Assembly (NCBI GenBank): GCA_013115135.1
Contig: JABANP010000287.1
Coordinates: 1 to 64,000 of the forward strand
Reading direction: 5' to 3'
From: Perkinsus olseni
Taxonomy: Eukaryota; Perkinsozoa; Perkinsida; Perkinsidae
DNA length: 64,000 nt
Numbering within the stretch: position 1 is the first letter of the stretch; every line of letters starts with the position of its first letter. Of this stretch, positions 52,573-64,000 are shown one piece after another. The notes beneath the pieces are model-generated. The model was not told the DNA's origin, did no database searches, and saw only the letters and a list, made by a program, of their open reading frames with translations. The translations under genes were made by a program, and so were the position numbers.

Positions 52573-55063
52573 ATGTCTAGGCCCATAGATGCCCTTACTC
52601 GCCTCATCGTATCTTCTCCTCTTCGGCTTTGGATACTATCCGTAGCATTATGGATGGCCGGTATGGTATGGTTAACCATATTCCACCAATTAGACAGGTA
52701 CTAGTAGTAGCATACCCCTACCAACCATCAGGGAGTTGTCGTATCAGGCCGACTGAGATAGAAGAGCATTCCTTGGCCCCTGGCCTGGCCTCCTTTGCTT
52801 TGGATGATCCTAATATGTATAATGATAACCATACTCATTAAGAGAGCCATTGAGAGTGCGTCATCAGGTCCCAACAGTGGTCACAGCTGCTTAGTCAAAG
52901 ACGTCATGAGGATGGGAGTGATAGTATCTTTGGGGTAAAAACTTACAAGTTCACGAGTAATACCACCATCACTACGGTGATTACTCACCCTCTCTTGTTA
53001 GATTCCTCCCTACCTTTCTCGATGGTCCGCAGTAAACGTGGTGATGGTCGAGAGGCAGTTGTGGTGGTGAGAAGTCATCTAGGCATCATCATCACGATAG
53101 CGTTGGTGGTGATGCTCAGGTGGTAACAGGTGACCCTAGCCATGCCGAGGCCCTGGGTTCTACCCTAACCCGCTTATTTTCTACGGTCAATTGGCTGTCC
53201 AAGGATGTTATAATAGTATTTGCTATCACTGATGACGCCCTCAGACCAGCATCATACGCTTTCAGTATCCGTCAGTGGCTGCATGAGTAGTCACAGCTAC
53301 AATGATGATGGCGTTTTACGGTATTAGTCCCCCTTCCCTCAGTTCCACTATGGACTGGCATGGCGATCATGATATACCATCAATCGGGCTAATACGGCAA
53401 TGTGTTGTTGTGAACCTCACCATGCAGAAGTAATACTACCATGACTACTCATCACTCTCGACAGATAATCATTCAGGGGTCGTGGTATATTGGTGGAGGT
53501 GGATGGTATTAACGGTATGCAACCTAATCAGGACTGGCCCAATGCTTATATCATAGAGGCCAGACGTAATACTAGCATTACTAATAATCAGTGTTATCGG
53601 TGATGTTGGTAGGTAGCGGTATTGATGATATCAAAGTAGATGAGGTATGGGAATCTGTTTTTAAGCAATCCATGATGAATGGTAACGTACATTCCCTGCA
53701 TGCACCATTCTTAACACAACAAATACCCGCCTTTACGGTAACCACCTATGCTGCTACTAATATCAAAGATCTCGCCAAGTCGATCGAAGGTGATGCTACA
53801 CTAGCAGTGCTACTGCTGTACGGTTGTTGTTGTTCAGGTGTCGTACATTGTTCATCCTCAATGCTACAACAACTACATCATAGTTTTAATGTATACTTTT
53901 ATAATACCCCAACCTCTCATGTGTCCAATGGTATATTCCTCTATCCCACTATTGCCATACTATCGCCATTAATAGTAAAAGCATTCCCAATAAGGAGAAG
54001 AGTAAGTAACGTTATAACAATAACGTCCACTCCTGCATACCACCTTCGTCAGTCCCTACCGTTATTCCTGACCTCCATCACACTGGTGTTATGCCTCATC
54101 ATATCGCTGGGTTCTCCGTTGATGTTGGCCCTCATCACCACTGCTAGTCGACAGGATCCTCAATGTCGAGGACTACCTGGTTAGCCTACCACCCCTGCTC
54201 CTCCGCCGTGAGCTCATTCGCTTCGTGTCAGACCATCAGGATGATGATGATGATGGTCATCTCCTTCTTCTGAGTGGATCCTTCATCTCCTTCATGATGA
54301 TGATCCTCATGTCAATAATCTACCGTCGTGTAGAGCAGTACGATAAGCTTGGGAAGGGTACTACAGCTGCAGGTGGAGGAGGTCATGCCGCCGTCATCAT
54401 CATCACTTCGTCAGAGTTCTGGATAAGTCTATCATCAGCGGCTTCCTTCATCTACCTCACCCTGTCCCTTACCCCTCATGCTCATCAACTGGTCAGTACC
54501 TTCACCCCTGTCTACCCTCACTCCGTGTCTTGTAGGTCATTGGCAGTTCCTACAGTCCTTCTCGTTGTCCCTCTTGTAGCCTACTCCCATCCACACGACC
54601 CTACACGACGTCAACATCAATACTATCCTATCATCATTGTTTTATCATTGATGATGCTCATCACCATCGTCTACCTATCCCCTACCCAGTGCTACCCTCT
54701 GTTGGAACAGCTCCGGTCCTGGTATCACAGCACGCTCCTGCCATTATTACCCATTAGAGCGCGGAAGTACATGCCGACAAAACTCATAGATTTCATTATC
54801 ACATCGTCCGAGTCGTCCCATCATGCAAGTATCACCCGAGGTACCCTCCTCTTCTTCTACCTCTCGTAGTACAGAGCGCATCATCTCTACAGATACTATT
54901 GACTGCTGCTAAGGGATTGGGTTTGTGTTCATGGTCTACTATTACCAGTCATATGTTATATCTGGCTGCCAGCTACAGCCCATTGGGTTATAATAACATT
55001 CACCGCCGCCATTCACAGCAGCAGGAGGAGGTCAGCAGCACACTACCCTCTTGCGTGTGTTAG
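52573..55063 (+). CDS. GPAA1: GPI transamidase subunit GPAA1 (GAA1)
   Basis: Order and motifs follow GAA1: N-terminal membrane span (MSRPIDALTRLIVSSPLRLW, then LSVALWMAGMVWL); EEHSLAPGLASF, the ENAL-PG equivalent; a lumenal metallopeptidase-like domain with REAVVVV, TLTRLFSTVNWLSKDVIIVF and NGMQPNQDWPNAYIIEARR; HAPFLTQQIPAFTV; QQLHHSFNVYFYNTPTS; then several C-terminal membrane spans (54100-54870) and a final exon KGLGLCSWSTITSHMLYLA, stop near 55063. It acts in the ER transamidase that attaches GPI anchors. Introns are short; several boundaries between 52700 and 53600 are estimated. Confidence 0.85.
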
Positions 55064-55527
55064 TCGAAGTATATTCAGTGACACTGGTGAAGTTGATTTG
55101 AAGGCATTTGAGAGCCGCCAAGAGCATCATGGAATACGAGATGTTATTACACTAACAATGTTAATCATCATTGCGGGTATTGGAGGAGGTAGGCATCTCA
55201 TTGAATAATCATCATCATCATGATCGTCAGGATGGTGTATTTATTAGGTATACTATGGCGTAGTACGAGTAGTGCTGGTTTAGGACACTTCAATATTTAA
55301 CGTCATCATTTATGTTATCATTGATTGAATAACATGTTGCGTCTGAAGTAGTCCTTGGTTAGACGACAAACTGAAAGCGCCTGCCTTTTACTAGATGGGT
55401 ACAATTCGTTCAAGCTTGGTCTATCTTCACTCACCGTGTTGGTGCATCGATCGTCACGAGAGCGACGTTGAATGATGATAGATCATAACAACACTACAAG
55501 TGGTTGTTGAAGTGAGACGTAACATCA

Positions 55528-57138
55528 TTACCATACTTCAAGATGACGATCGTATGGTTTGTATTCATCATAGAGATCCCGAACCTTCTCAATATACATG
55601 GCATGATACCTACGGCATGATACCACTCCAATAACAACTCATGGTTGCGATGATGATGATACAACCCACTTGTCGACTTCTTCTTGAGTTGGATTGGGTA
55701 TACGTGGTAGATGTAGTGGAGTGCCATATACTATTCTCAATTTCTCTCTGCGTGGTAATATCGGGCATAGCCAATGGCCTAACCCCCATACCTAACAATA
55801 CCTGGTAGCTAACTCGACGGGCTCAGCTGGGCTACTACTACCGCTGGTATCTGGAAAGTACCACTATTGAGCCAGTAACGGAACCCCCACATGCCTTGTA
55901 CCTGATTCATAATGATAACAATGACATGTTAATAGGCATTAATATTCATGCTTACATTAGAGAATGTATCGGTCTCACCAAAACCATAGACAGGAGTTAG
56001 AGAATACCCTTCGCGAAGGGCATAACGAACAAATCCTTTCCTGTCCATCATCATAATCATACACTAAAACTACTGACGCAACTCACCTGCCATTATTAAG
56101 ATATATCCTATCAGTACCGGGGCATGTGATAGTTGCTTCATGAAAGCCTCCAGTAACCAACACCTTGATAATAGGATGATGATGTACTGGTATGATCGTC
56201 GAAGGTGATGCACAACACTTACACAACTCTTGCCAGACTGTAATAAACGTTTGAACTCCTTCCGCCCTGCGCCACCGAATGTTATACCACACAAATCGAA
56301 TAGAATCTTCCAAGTCGGGCAGAACCACCTGAAGATACCGAAGGAGGTGGCATCGCTGACGATGGTGATGGGTAGTTACCGGAGGAAGGGTGATGCAACC
56401 ATAACAGGATAGCTTTGATAATGATGATGTAATTGGTGGAATAGGAAACGTATACTAGAAGATAGTCCAATAGCAATAGCACCATGGGGATGATAACAGA
56501 ATATGGTATGATCCCTCATTGGGGTGTCTTGGAAAATAACATCGACACCGTTAAACCAATACTCACAACCACGTAGTAGATAATCTCTGATACCCGGACC
56601 TACAACGACCACCATCAGCAGCAGCACGGGCATTGTAAGAGAGCACTTACACTGAGGAAAATTGGATGAGCATAGCTGAAGCCCAGAATGTGAGTAAAAC
56701 AGCGAGAAGATTCCAATAACCCTTGATTGAGGTGTAACTAGGGGAGGATATGGCCGAGGTTGGCAGTGATGCATAACCAACTTACAACAAAGCAGCAGGG
56801 AAGGCTAGAGCTGATGTCCATAATGCTGCTAGAGTTGCCATACTCGATGTAATACACAACCATCGTTTAATAGGGTTTGGCTCTGGTTTGGTATGGTAGT
56901 GGCAATCACTCTCTACTCCATCACCAGCGAATGATGATGATGATGCTACTGTTGATGCATCATCATCATCATCTTGCAGTGGTGATGAGCATTCTGTTGT
57001 CTCCTGGGCCTTCATTAACGATGGTAATACTGTAGTACTACAAAATGATAATTTATCTGCGATTGATGATAATGACGATGGTAAGATCCTACAGGTATTA
57101 TCGTTATCACCTATATTAGCTATTATTTGGGCTGTCAA
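55528..57138 (-). CDS. DGAT2/MOGAT-family acyltransferase
   Basis: On the minus strand: acidic and Ser-rich N-terminus, KPEPNPIKRWLCITSSMATL with a membrane segment, then HTIFCYHPHGAIAIGL (catalytic HPHG), VLVTGGFHEATITCPGTDRI (the PGG region, here TGG), RKGFVRYALREGYSLTPVYG and FGETDTFSN, all conserved in DGAT2. The C-terminal exon is YHAMYIEKVRDLYDEYKP, stop at 55528. It would make triacylglycerol or wax esters in the ER. The start is uncertain: 57138 opens the frame with a non-ATG codon, and an upstream exon may lie at 57176-57496. Confidence 0.88.
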
Positions 57139-57175
57139 GTTCCGTACAGTTGTTGTTGAAGTACCGTTGTAATCA

Positions 57176-57496
57176 TCAACCCCGTGAGAAGTCGATGTAT
57201 ACCTCCACGGTAGTAGTAATGATGAATCGAGGCAGTAGTGGTATGCACAGACGGTGCCTGACTATAGGAGTAATACTCGATAAGGTAATGCTACAACCTG
57301 CTGCAGCTCCTCCTAGCAGGAGGGGCCCCTTCGGTAGTGTTGTGGTTGTGAAGAGCACAGTTGATTGATTGCTAACTGCCTTCGCAGCGAGACGTGATAC
57401 TAATGATGAAGTCCATGGTGGTATCATACGGATGATAAGGGAAAAGGAGAAACTACGGAAGGGAAAGGAAGAAGGGAAGAGAAGTACAACCGTCAT
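57176..57496 (-). CDS. short unrecognised frame upstream of the DGAT2-like gene
   Basis: Internal Met at about 57430 begins MIPPWTSSLVSRLAAKAV, a basic amphipathic start like an organelle-targeting peptide, followed by GPLLLGGAAAGCSITLSS. It could be a separate small protein or the first exon of the acyltransferase. Confidence 0.35.
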   Translation of the reverse strand: MTVVLLFPSSFPFRSFSFSLIIRMIPPWTSSLVSRLAAKAVSNQSTVLFTTTTLPKGPLLLGGAAAGCSITLSSITPIVRHRLCIPLLPRFIITTTVEVYIDFSRG

Positions 57497-57610
57497 TAAT
57501 ACATCAACAACACACAGGTAGGAGGGAGGAGACAGTAACTATGAAGAGGTATAGAGCAGCAAGGCTACTAGTAGTAGTAGTGGTGACTCGAGTGTAGGGT
57601 ATCTTCAATC

Positions 57611-59033
57611 TCACTGTGATGTAGTTGGTGTAGTTATACCAGTATTATGCCACAGTTTGATGATATGATCGGCATTAATATCAGCCTGATTCATGAATAG
57701 CCTCTGGGCATCAAAACTAGTAGGCATCTGTGCTTCGAATGTTGATAGGAAGTCAACATACTTCTCGAGCCTCTTCTGCCACGTCTGCCAATAATCCCAA
57801 TCCTTAACAGCGTCAGGCTCCTTCAACTTGATGAACCGTATCATATCATCATGCGACTTATTAGTATCAATGGTAGGTTGGAAGCCTACGGCTCTCAAGA
57901 ATAGTACTGCACCCGGCAAGCATCCTATATTATCATTAAATGACCTATTAGCCAGCCTCACTGTACGTAGCTGGTCATCCTCTGGCGTTGATGCTATTGC
58001 TGATATATACTCCTTCAGTTTACCCAAATGCATCCTCAACTCCGCTATAGTCATGTTATCGTTAGACTCAAGCATCTCTTTGATGGCAGTGCAGACTGAC
58101 AGCGATGGTGGTAGTGAGGATGATAGGGATTGATGATGATATTACTTTTGGTATCTTCATCCATTGATCGTATCTTCTCCTCTTCTTCTCGTCGCTTCGC
58201 CATCAACTCGGCATTCTGTGCATCCGCCCTCTCCTATGAACAGGACGATGATATACCATAGTAATAATACTAGTACTACTACCTTCTCAGCAGCCTCCCT
58301 CTCCTGCTGTGCTCTCTCAGCCTCTTCTCTAGTCTGATGATTATCATCATACCTGTATCCCTGCTGAGGTATATTACCTTATCAAAGTTAGCTGCCCATT
58401 GTGCCCTCTGTTGGACATCCTTCTCTATAGCATCCTTCTTATCTTGTTTCCGCCTCTGTAAGTGTTGTTGTTGTTCTTGACACTGTACCAGTGTTACTAG
58501 TAATTACTACCTCTTCCTCTCTTCTCAGTCTATCCTTCTCTTGTAAGGATGCATGCTCAAATAATGGTTGTATGATATCTTCGTATTGTTCATACACTTC
58601 CTCATATCGTTCTATCAGACCTTCTACCTACTCGACAGTAGCTAATCGTTATCATCACCACCCATCATCATGCCTATCACCTTGGCCTTCATTTTAGGCC
58701 CATACACGGCTGCATCAGGATTCTTACTCCCATCCAAGAGTCGCTTCTTAAACTTTAGTATATAATTACCACACTCATGGATGAGCCCTTCGAACTCGTT
58801 GTACTGTTCGAGATCCTCCTTGGATGGCAATCTAAGTAGCAACGGCAGCAGCCGATAGAGTATGGTAATAACAATGATGGTGGTTAGTATGATGAATGAT
58901 CGTATGATAGTCACAACAAGGGTGGTTGCTGTTACTACTCATCTCTGCCATTTGGTATATGATCGGTAACCAATGCTTCATGTGACTCTAAGAGCCTATC
59001 GAATAGCTCCTCAGCCTTCTTGAATTCTGTCAT
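57611..59033 (-). CDS. PUB-domain coiled-coil protein
   Basis: Starts MTEFKKAEELFDRLLESHEA at 59033. A membrane-like or hydrophobic stretch follows (LYRLLPLLLRL), then DLEQYNEFEGLIHECGNYIL, exons YEEVYEQYEDIIQPLFEHAS and KQDKKDAIEKDVQQRAQWAA, a long charged coiled coil (REEAERAQQEREAAEK, ELMAKRREEEEKIRSM) and a C-terminal PUB domain: ELRMHLGKLKEYISAIASTP, RTVRLANRSFNDNIGCLPGA, LFLRAVGF. Stop at 57611. PUB domains bind the C-terminus of the AAA ATPase p97/VCP, so a p97 adaptor is likely. The exact orthologue is not clear. Confidence 0.65.
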
Positions 59034-59575
59034 GACTGGCAATGTTAGACAATAATGATAATAATAATAAACTACACAAGATGGTATACCTAGGTGATAA
59101 TGAGCATGATGATGATTAACTCAATATACATTCTTGACTGATTATGAGTAATAATCATACCAGTGATAGTAATGATAAGTGGTCATCATTAACATCATGA
59201 TGATGATGACTAGTGTTGGCAGTTGTTACACTAATTCAACCTTACCACGGCCTTCCTCGAGATATGGTCTTACCACATCATACCCTACTATATATGATCT
59301 ACCCTTTATCAACTTCATATCGATGTAATCTCTTGCTGACCTTGAATAAGATGTATCACCACCACCATGATAACACCAGCAACGAGTATTACTTATTCCA
59401 CACCCTTATACTATTCCTCCCAGCACCACCACCACCACTGCTGGTGAGGGTCTCCCAAATTATCTAATATCTTTGCTACTACAGTAGTAGTATCTAGACT
59501 TGGTGTACGGACCATATTGCCCATCGTATCCGATGCGTTATCGAGGCTCTGATAATGATAACAATACAAGAGATA

Positions 59576-60396
59576 TTATGGTACAAGTACTTCTACTACT
59601 ACTACTACCCTGAATGCTTCAAAGCCTTCGCCCGCTGGCATCGTATGCAGGAATGATTCATCCATATGCTCTTCTGTCAGTTTACTTAAACTAACAATAA
59701 GAATGATAATGGACGTTGACTGGGCAGGTGAAAAGCTCATCCGAGTGCTTCTTGTTACCACCTCTCAGCAAAGTCCCTCTCCATTGGACTTAGCCTATCC
59801 ACATGGGATCTGATAATATTAGCAGGCATCATCAGTGACAACAACAAGTAGTAGTGGTCCTACTACTACCACCTTAGATAGTATATCGGATATTTTTGTA
59901 GCTTCCATAACCTCTGGCGTAGGTACGATTTAACCATGTATTGTGTTCTCATCAACTATCAACAACAACAACGAGTAGTTGATGATGATCGAGCAGAACG
60001 AGGATAAGGTTTAGTTATCCCCGTTATTACATCAATCTTGATAACATCCAACAATATATCATTGTCATTGTGGTCCGGTCTGTCAATGGTATCATTCTGA
60101 GTAATAATAACGACACGTGTACCTTCAGATACAACCATCCTATTACCTTGGATTCCATGAATGAAGTAACATCATTGATGAGGTCATTCTCGTAGGGTAA
60201 TAGCTCAGGACATCTCAGCTCCTGTCTATAGGCTTTCCCTAAAACAACACCAGCAGCAGTGCATTACCACTACTCATGATAATAACAACTTACTCATGTT
60301 ATTGAACAGTAGAGGTCTGCCATTATCGTCCTTCCCCTCACCATCATTTAGACCATCCTCCCGAGTTACATTATGAGATGCTGATGATGATGACAT
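59576..60396 (-). CDS. GINS4: GINS complex subunit SLD5
   Basis: Starts MSSSSASHNVTREDGLNDGE at 60396. The exon YRQELRCPELLPYENDLIND matches the N-terminal SLD5 signature (cPELLpye). YMVKSYLRQRLWKLQKYP (near 59920) is the conserved SYLRxRLxKI helix, and SHVDRLSPMERDFAERW is the linker. The C-terminal domain has KHSDELFTCPVN and TEEHMDESFLHTMPAGEG, ending at 59576. An exon VSEGTRVVIITQNDTIDR (near 60120) may be an insert or intronic. SLD5 is part of the CMG replicative helicase. Exon boundaries between 60000 and 60200 are uncertain. Confidence 0.75.
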
Positions 60397-60494
60397 GGAC
60401 AAGAACGTAGCAGCCGTAGCATCATCACGTATCGGGTGGGGAGGATAATATTGACTGATACTAACATAACATCAATATTAATGATAATAATACT

Positions 60495-61558
60495 CTAGTG
60501 TTTGGTAGTGTATTTAGCGGTTTGAATGAGTATACTGAGCTCTGGTTGATAGTCCTTCTTATTACTACTACTCAATATCCTCTTCATACGTTCCTTAACA
60601 GCATCAGCCATACCAGGGAATGCTCGTAGTTCATACGATAGACCAGCCAATATCTCATAGTACTGTATGTCCCCACCGTCATCATTATCACCACCAGCAC
60701 TGTGATATAACTGGATGAGTGCCTTGGCAACATCATCCGAGCCCACTATAGTAGCTCTACCATCGGATAGTAGATACCTATACAGGCTACCTGCCTTCTG
60801 TTGTACTCTAATAGAATAATCTTTATTAAGTAATGTGGCTATGAGTTGAGTACCATTACTATCACTAATAAATGCTGATTCAGCTTGGGGATAGTTACGT
60901 ATCAAGGACCCTAATGCACTCAATAGGGCTGCTAACTCCTTATCATCATGAGGACTAGATGTTGATAGTTTTATTAGCCTATTCTGCAATCGATGTAGAC
61001 CATGATATCTTGTGTAACATGCCTGTTGCACGTCAGTATTATTAGATAACATTAAAGCCAACAGCTCAGCAGCCTCTATCCGCACATTAACATCAGTAAT
61101 AATGTTATTATCATTACAGGATAGATACAGTAATGGTCGTGTACCACCAAGTACCTCTAGATTCCTAGGACAGTCGGGATAATCAGTACACCTGTCTATC
61201 ACCGCTAACAACGCTGTTATAGCTTCACCACTAGTGCTAGTTGTTGGTGATGATGATGAGGAGTCATCATCAGCAGCATAGGTATGGTCAAGATTGGATA
61301 TTATACCATTCAACTTGGTTATTGCCTCCTTCATAACATTATTAGGATTCTCCTGTTTACCTGCATACTGTTGATGTTGTTGATGTTAGACTGGTAAGTA
61401 GTAGTACTACTACCTAATGTCTCCTCTATAGCCTTCTCTAGGAACTCCCTCCTCTCCGCTGACATCGGCTGCTGTGGAGTTGTTGAAGTTGTGGTATGAT
61501 GATATTTAGTAGACCATGCTAGTAGTCCAGACCAGTCTACACTCCCTAGAGATGACAT
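60495..61558 (-). CDS. Fes1/HSPBP1-type Hsp70 nucleotide exchange factor
   Basis: Two exons, 61558-61414 and 61360-60495, joined in phase 1 across a 53-bp intron. The start MSSLGSVDWSGLLAWSTKYH and SAERREFLEKAIEETLG match the Fes1 N-terminal region (LLkWs, ERReFLekAl). The rest is armadillo-type helical repeats: TDYPDCPRNLEVLGGTRPLL, VRIEAAELLALMLSNN, ALGSLIRNYPQAESAF and VQQKAGSLYRYLLSD. About 335 residues, similar to family length. It would bind cytosolic Hsp70 and promote ADP release. Confidence 0.82.
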
Positions 61559-61787
61559 TATTATCAACAGCAACAACAAGAAGAAGAACTGATGTATACA
61601 GTGAAGACCCTAGATGCTGTAGAAAGGTGTAACAAGTAGCAAGCTGGGAGAGTTCTCTTTGGTGTTGTATGGTGAGGCCTTCCATTACTCGGGCTGCCTC
61701 AAGGAATCACATATAAGTGAGGGTGATCACAGAATCACCTCTTCCAATGCTCTCCTTCATCCGTTCTATTTAACAAACGGAAAAATA

Positions 61788-61830
61788 CCAGGTGCCGGGA
61801 TTGAACCAGGAACACGAAGATACGCCTAAG
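61788..61830 (-). other. tRNA T-arm-like segment upstream of a gene start
   Basis: Minus strand reads CCTGGTTCAATCCCGGCACC then TGGTATTTTT: box B, acceptor-like end and Pol III terminator. An ACGCC/GGCGT stem with a 7-base loop (61837-61853 on the plus strand) could be an anticodon arm, but T33 is absent and no acceptor partner is found. On the plus strand it looks like an intron, from GTGCCGGG to CCTAAG. Confidence 0.45.
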
Positions 61831-61895
61831 ATTGGCGTGGAGGGGGCGCTGCTCATGACTAAGGGAGCACAAGTGCAGTATTATATTATTTTTAT

Positions 61896-62925
61896 GGATT
61901 CATCAACGTCATCATCATCAAGAGTAGTGGTAGGAGAATCATCTAGTAGTGGCGATGGGGGTTGTACTACTACTAGGACAACTGCAGCAGCACTAATGGC
62001 TGCTGGTAATGATGAGAAGGATGCTGCTACGGCTAGTCTTGAGTTGGCAGCGGCATTACATCAAACTATGAATGAAGGGACTAATACCGCAACATCAACA
62101 ACAACAACGACAGCAGCAGCAGCATCTCCTACTGGTAATACATGTGGTGGTAGCTGTTGTTGTTGGCAGTAATAGTTGTGTAGATAATATATTAACGCAT
62201 GTTGTTGTTGGGCACCTGTTGCCATCCCCTCAACCTACTACTGATCCACCACCAGGCTTATCACCAGTCTTGGATAATAATGATGTAATGACGACAACAA
62301 GCAGAGTATATATTGATCCTACAGTTACACAACGCAACAACAGCAGCAGCACCGCCGACGTCGTCAACAACAACAGGGATATTATCATCATCAATACCAT
62401 CTCCTGCTGCTGGTAGTCCTTCTCCTCATCCAGCAGCATCACCTACTATAGTGGAGGTTGCCTCTACGCCCGGGGCTCTTGGTCTACCGGTAGTAGTGGT
62501 AGTACTAACTAGTTGATTATTATTAACAGTATTAAGGTACAGTCACCTCCACCACCATCATCATCAGCAGCAGTAGTAGCTACTACTACCACTACTGGCC
62601 ACCATAATAATACTAATGCCACAACAACAACAACACGAACGATGATGCACTCTACACAAGGTGGTGATGATGATTTAGTCAGCACCAGACTAGAGCTCTA
62701 CGAGAGTAGGAAAACACTGGAAAGTAATAGCAATGACAAATAGTCACGGCTGGGGGGCGGCGGCGGCATTCGTAGTTCAGGGTTGATGTTTGAGAATAGT
62801 GAATTACAGAGGTTAATTGAACAATTAGAAGTTGAAGTACATAATCAACGACAACTCAATTCCAACGGTATGAGAGGTTTTGCTGGTGGTGGACTGGTAA
62901 TAATAACAATAATACTAACAACAGC

Positions 62926-62987
<62 letters not shown>

Positions 62988-64000
62988 CGAGAACTAAGCT
63001 CCTCTAGTTATCATGTGGTAGTAGATACCAAAAATGCAACAGGACAAGAGGTTACACGAGGATCTTCGAGACTTACAGGAGGAATTCGATAGGGTTCAAG
63101 AAGAGAAGGGAGAGATGAAGAAAGTGTAACAACAATAATAAGATGATGGAATAATACTGGTGTATCGGTAATATTGTTGTTAGATACTCGGAACAAATAC
63201 AACAGTTGACACAGTTGTTGAGCTATGCTGCTGTTAAATTACAACAACAGCAAGAGCAGCAACAACAACAACAGCTGCCATCCCCTACTCCTCCTACTCT
63301 AATGCATCATAATAGTGCACCTGTAACCGATGACACTGCAACATCAGCAGCAGCAGGGATGGGTAGTACTACTACTACTCATGCAGTGCTAGTATCTTTG
63401 CATTATAGGTGTTCAACCTCATCCTCATGCATCGGTAGTAGCAGGCGATACATCTCACTTAAGTAATGCCATGGATGATGGTACGGCAGGTAGTGGGGCA
63501 ACATGGTAGCATTGATGATGATTATCATATGCTTGTTGTTGTTGTTAGATACTGGGTTAGGTATGAAGGTAGTAGGAGATTCAAGAAAAGATGCACTCGA
63601 AGGTCAATTGCTAGCACAAGCTGATGAGATAAAAACATTGACCAAACACTATAAAGATGCTAACGCTAAATGCTCGTTATACCAACAACGTCTGGAACAG
63701 TATGAATATGATATAAATAGGATAGTGATGCTCATCACTACCAAAGATGATACTACTACTGATAATAGTAGTGAGAATAATGAGGTAGTAGCTGAGAGAG
63801 GCAGCATCATCTTTACACATGGAGGCATCCTTGGTAGGTCATGAACATGATAATACCATCACCATCATCAGACGATAACATGGATGGTGGGGGCCGCCGA
63901 TCAATGATGATCAATGATGAAGTTATCAGGAAAGTTGAAGCCTTGCAAGAACATAGAAGGCAGGGTTCCTAGGCACTTTCTTCTTATCATCATCATTATT
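61896..64000 (+). CDS. coiled-coil protein with homopolymeric tracts, cut by window end
   Basis: Starts MDSSTSSSSRVVVGESSSSG. Exons include ALHQTMNEGTNTATS, DDDLVSTRLELYESRKTLES, NSELQRLIEQLEVEVHNQRQ, RLHEDLRDLQEEFDRVQEEK, SEQIQQLTQLLSYAAVKLQQ and KDALEGQLLAQADEIKTLTK. These are heptad-rich coiled coils separated by Thr/Gln/Ser runs and short introns. The gene continues past 64000 (last visible KVEALQEHRRQGS). Possibly a centrosomal or cytoskeletal protein; family not recognised. Confidence 0.55.
62931..62988. repeat. (CAA)n microsatellite
   Basis: About 19 uninterrupted CAA triplets, the longest simple tract in a region full of CAT, CAA and CAG runs. Probably inside an intron of the coiled-coil gene. 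Confidence 0.9.

Noticed and set aside
61788..61860. tRNA-Lys or tRNA-Arg
   Set aside because: The anticodon-like stem is good, but T33 is missing and no acceptor pairing exists.
35000..64000. dinoflagellate/perkinsid spliced-leader RNA gene
   Set aside because: I looked for a CCGTAGCCATTTTGGCTCAAG-like sequence and saw none.

Overview
The window is eukaryotic nuclear DNA from a protist. Genes carry very short GT-AG introns (about 35 to 70 bases), tRNA genes have internal Pol III boxes and T-run terminators, and there are DIRS-type tyrosine-recombinase retrotransposons, a hAT transposon and eukaryote-only housekeeping genes. The genetic code is standard. A perkinsozoan such as Perkinsus is my best guess from gene style. 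No marker gene proves it.

Left part (1 to about 26.8 kb): repeats and transposons. Bases 1-5220 are the 3' part of a DIRS/PAT-like element (reverse transcriptase, RNase H, tyrosine recombinase, split direct repeats). Its RT gene is broken by an 849-bp inverted-repeat element with an 8-bp target duplication. From 5221 to 26839 runs a tandem array with a unit of about 376 bp, each unit holding one tRNA-Pro-like and one tRNA-Val-like gene (15 and 14 copies recognised). The array is interrupted by five blocks: a 0.7-kb insert, a decayed DUF6729-type DDE transposon (about 7.95-12.6 kb, minus strand), a 1.57-kb insert that splits a tRNA-Val, a complete but decayed minus-strand DIRS element (16588-22172), and a composite block (about 22.7-26.5 kb) with a recombinase fragment, an internally deleted hAT element and an integrase fragment.

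Right part (about 28.3-64 kb): gene-dense host DNA, rich in CAT/CAA/CAG microsatellites. Chaining short exons by splice sites and reading frame gives a TPM-domain plus RING membrane protein, PIG-X, a second RING protein, NAA30 (NatC catalytic subunit), GPAA1/GAA1, a DGAT2-family acyltransferase, a PUB-domain coiled-coil protein, GINS subunit SLD5 and an Fes1/HSPBP1 co-chaperone, plus several multi-exon genes I do not recognise. A canonical tRNA-Ala(AGC) lies at 45360-45431. Between 39.4 and 42.1 kb is an apparently mobile block with clustered TTGGACA motifs.

Functional links: PIG-X and GPAA1 both act in GPI-anchor biosynthesis in the ER. The others (DNA replication, N-terminal acetylation, lipid synthesis, Hsp70 nucleotide exchange) are unrelated housekeeping functions. 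The most unusual signal is a set of short introns and 5' flanks that carry an antisense tRNA T-arm-like sequence, which could be a tRNA-derived intron family.
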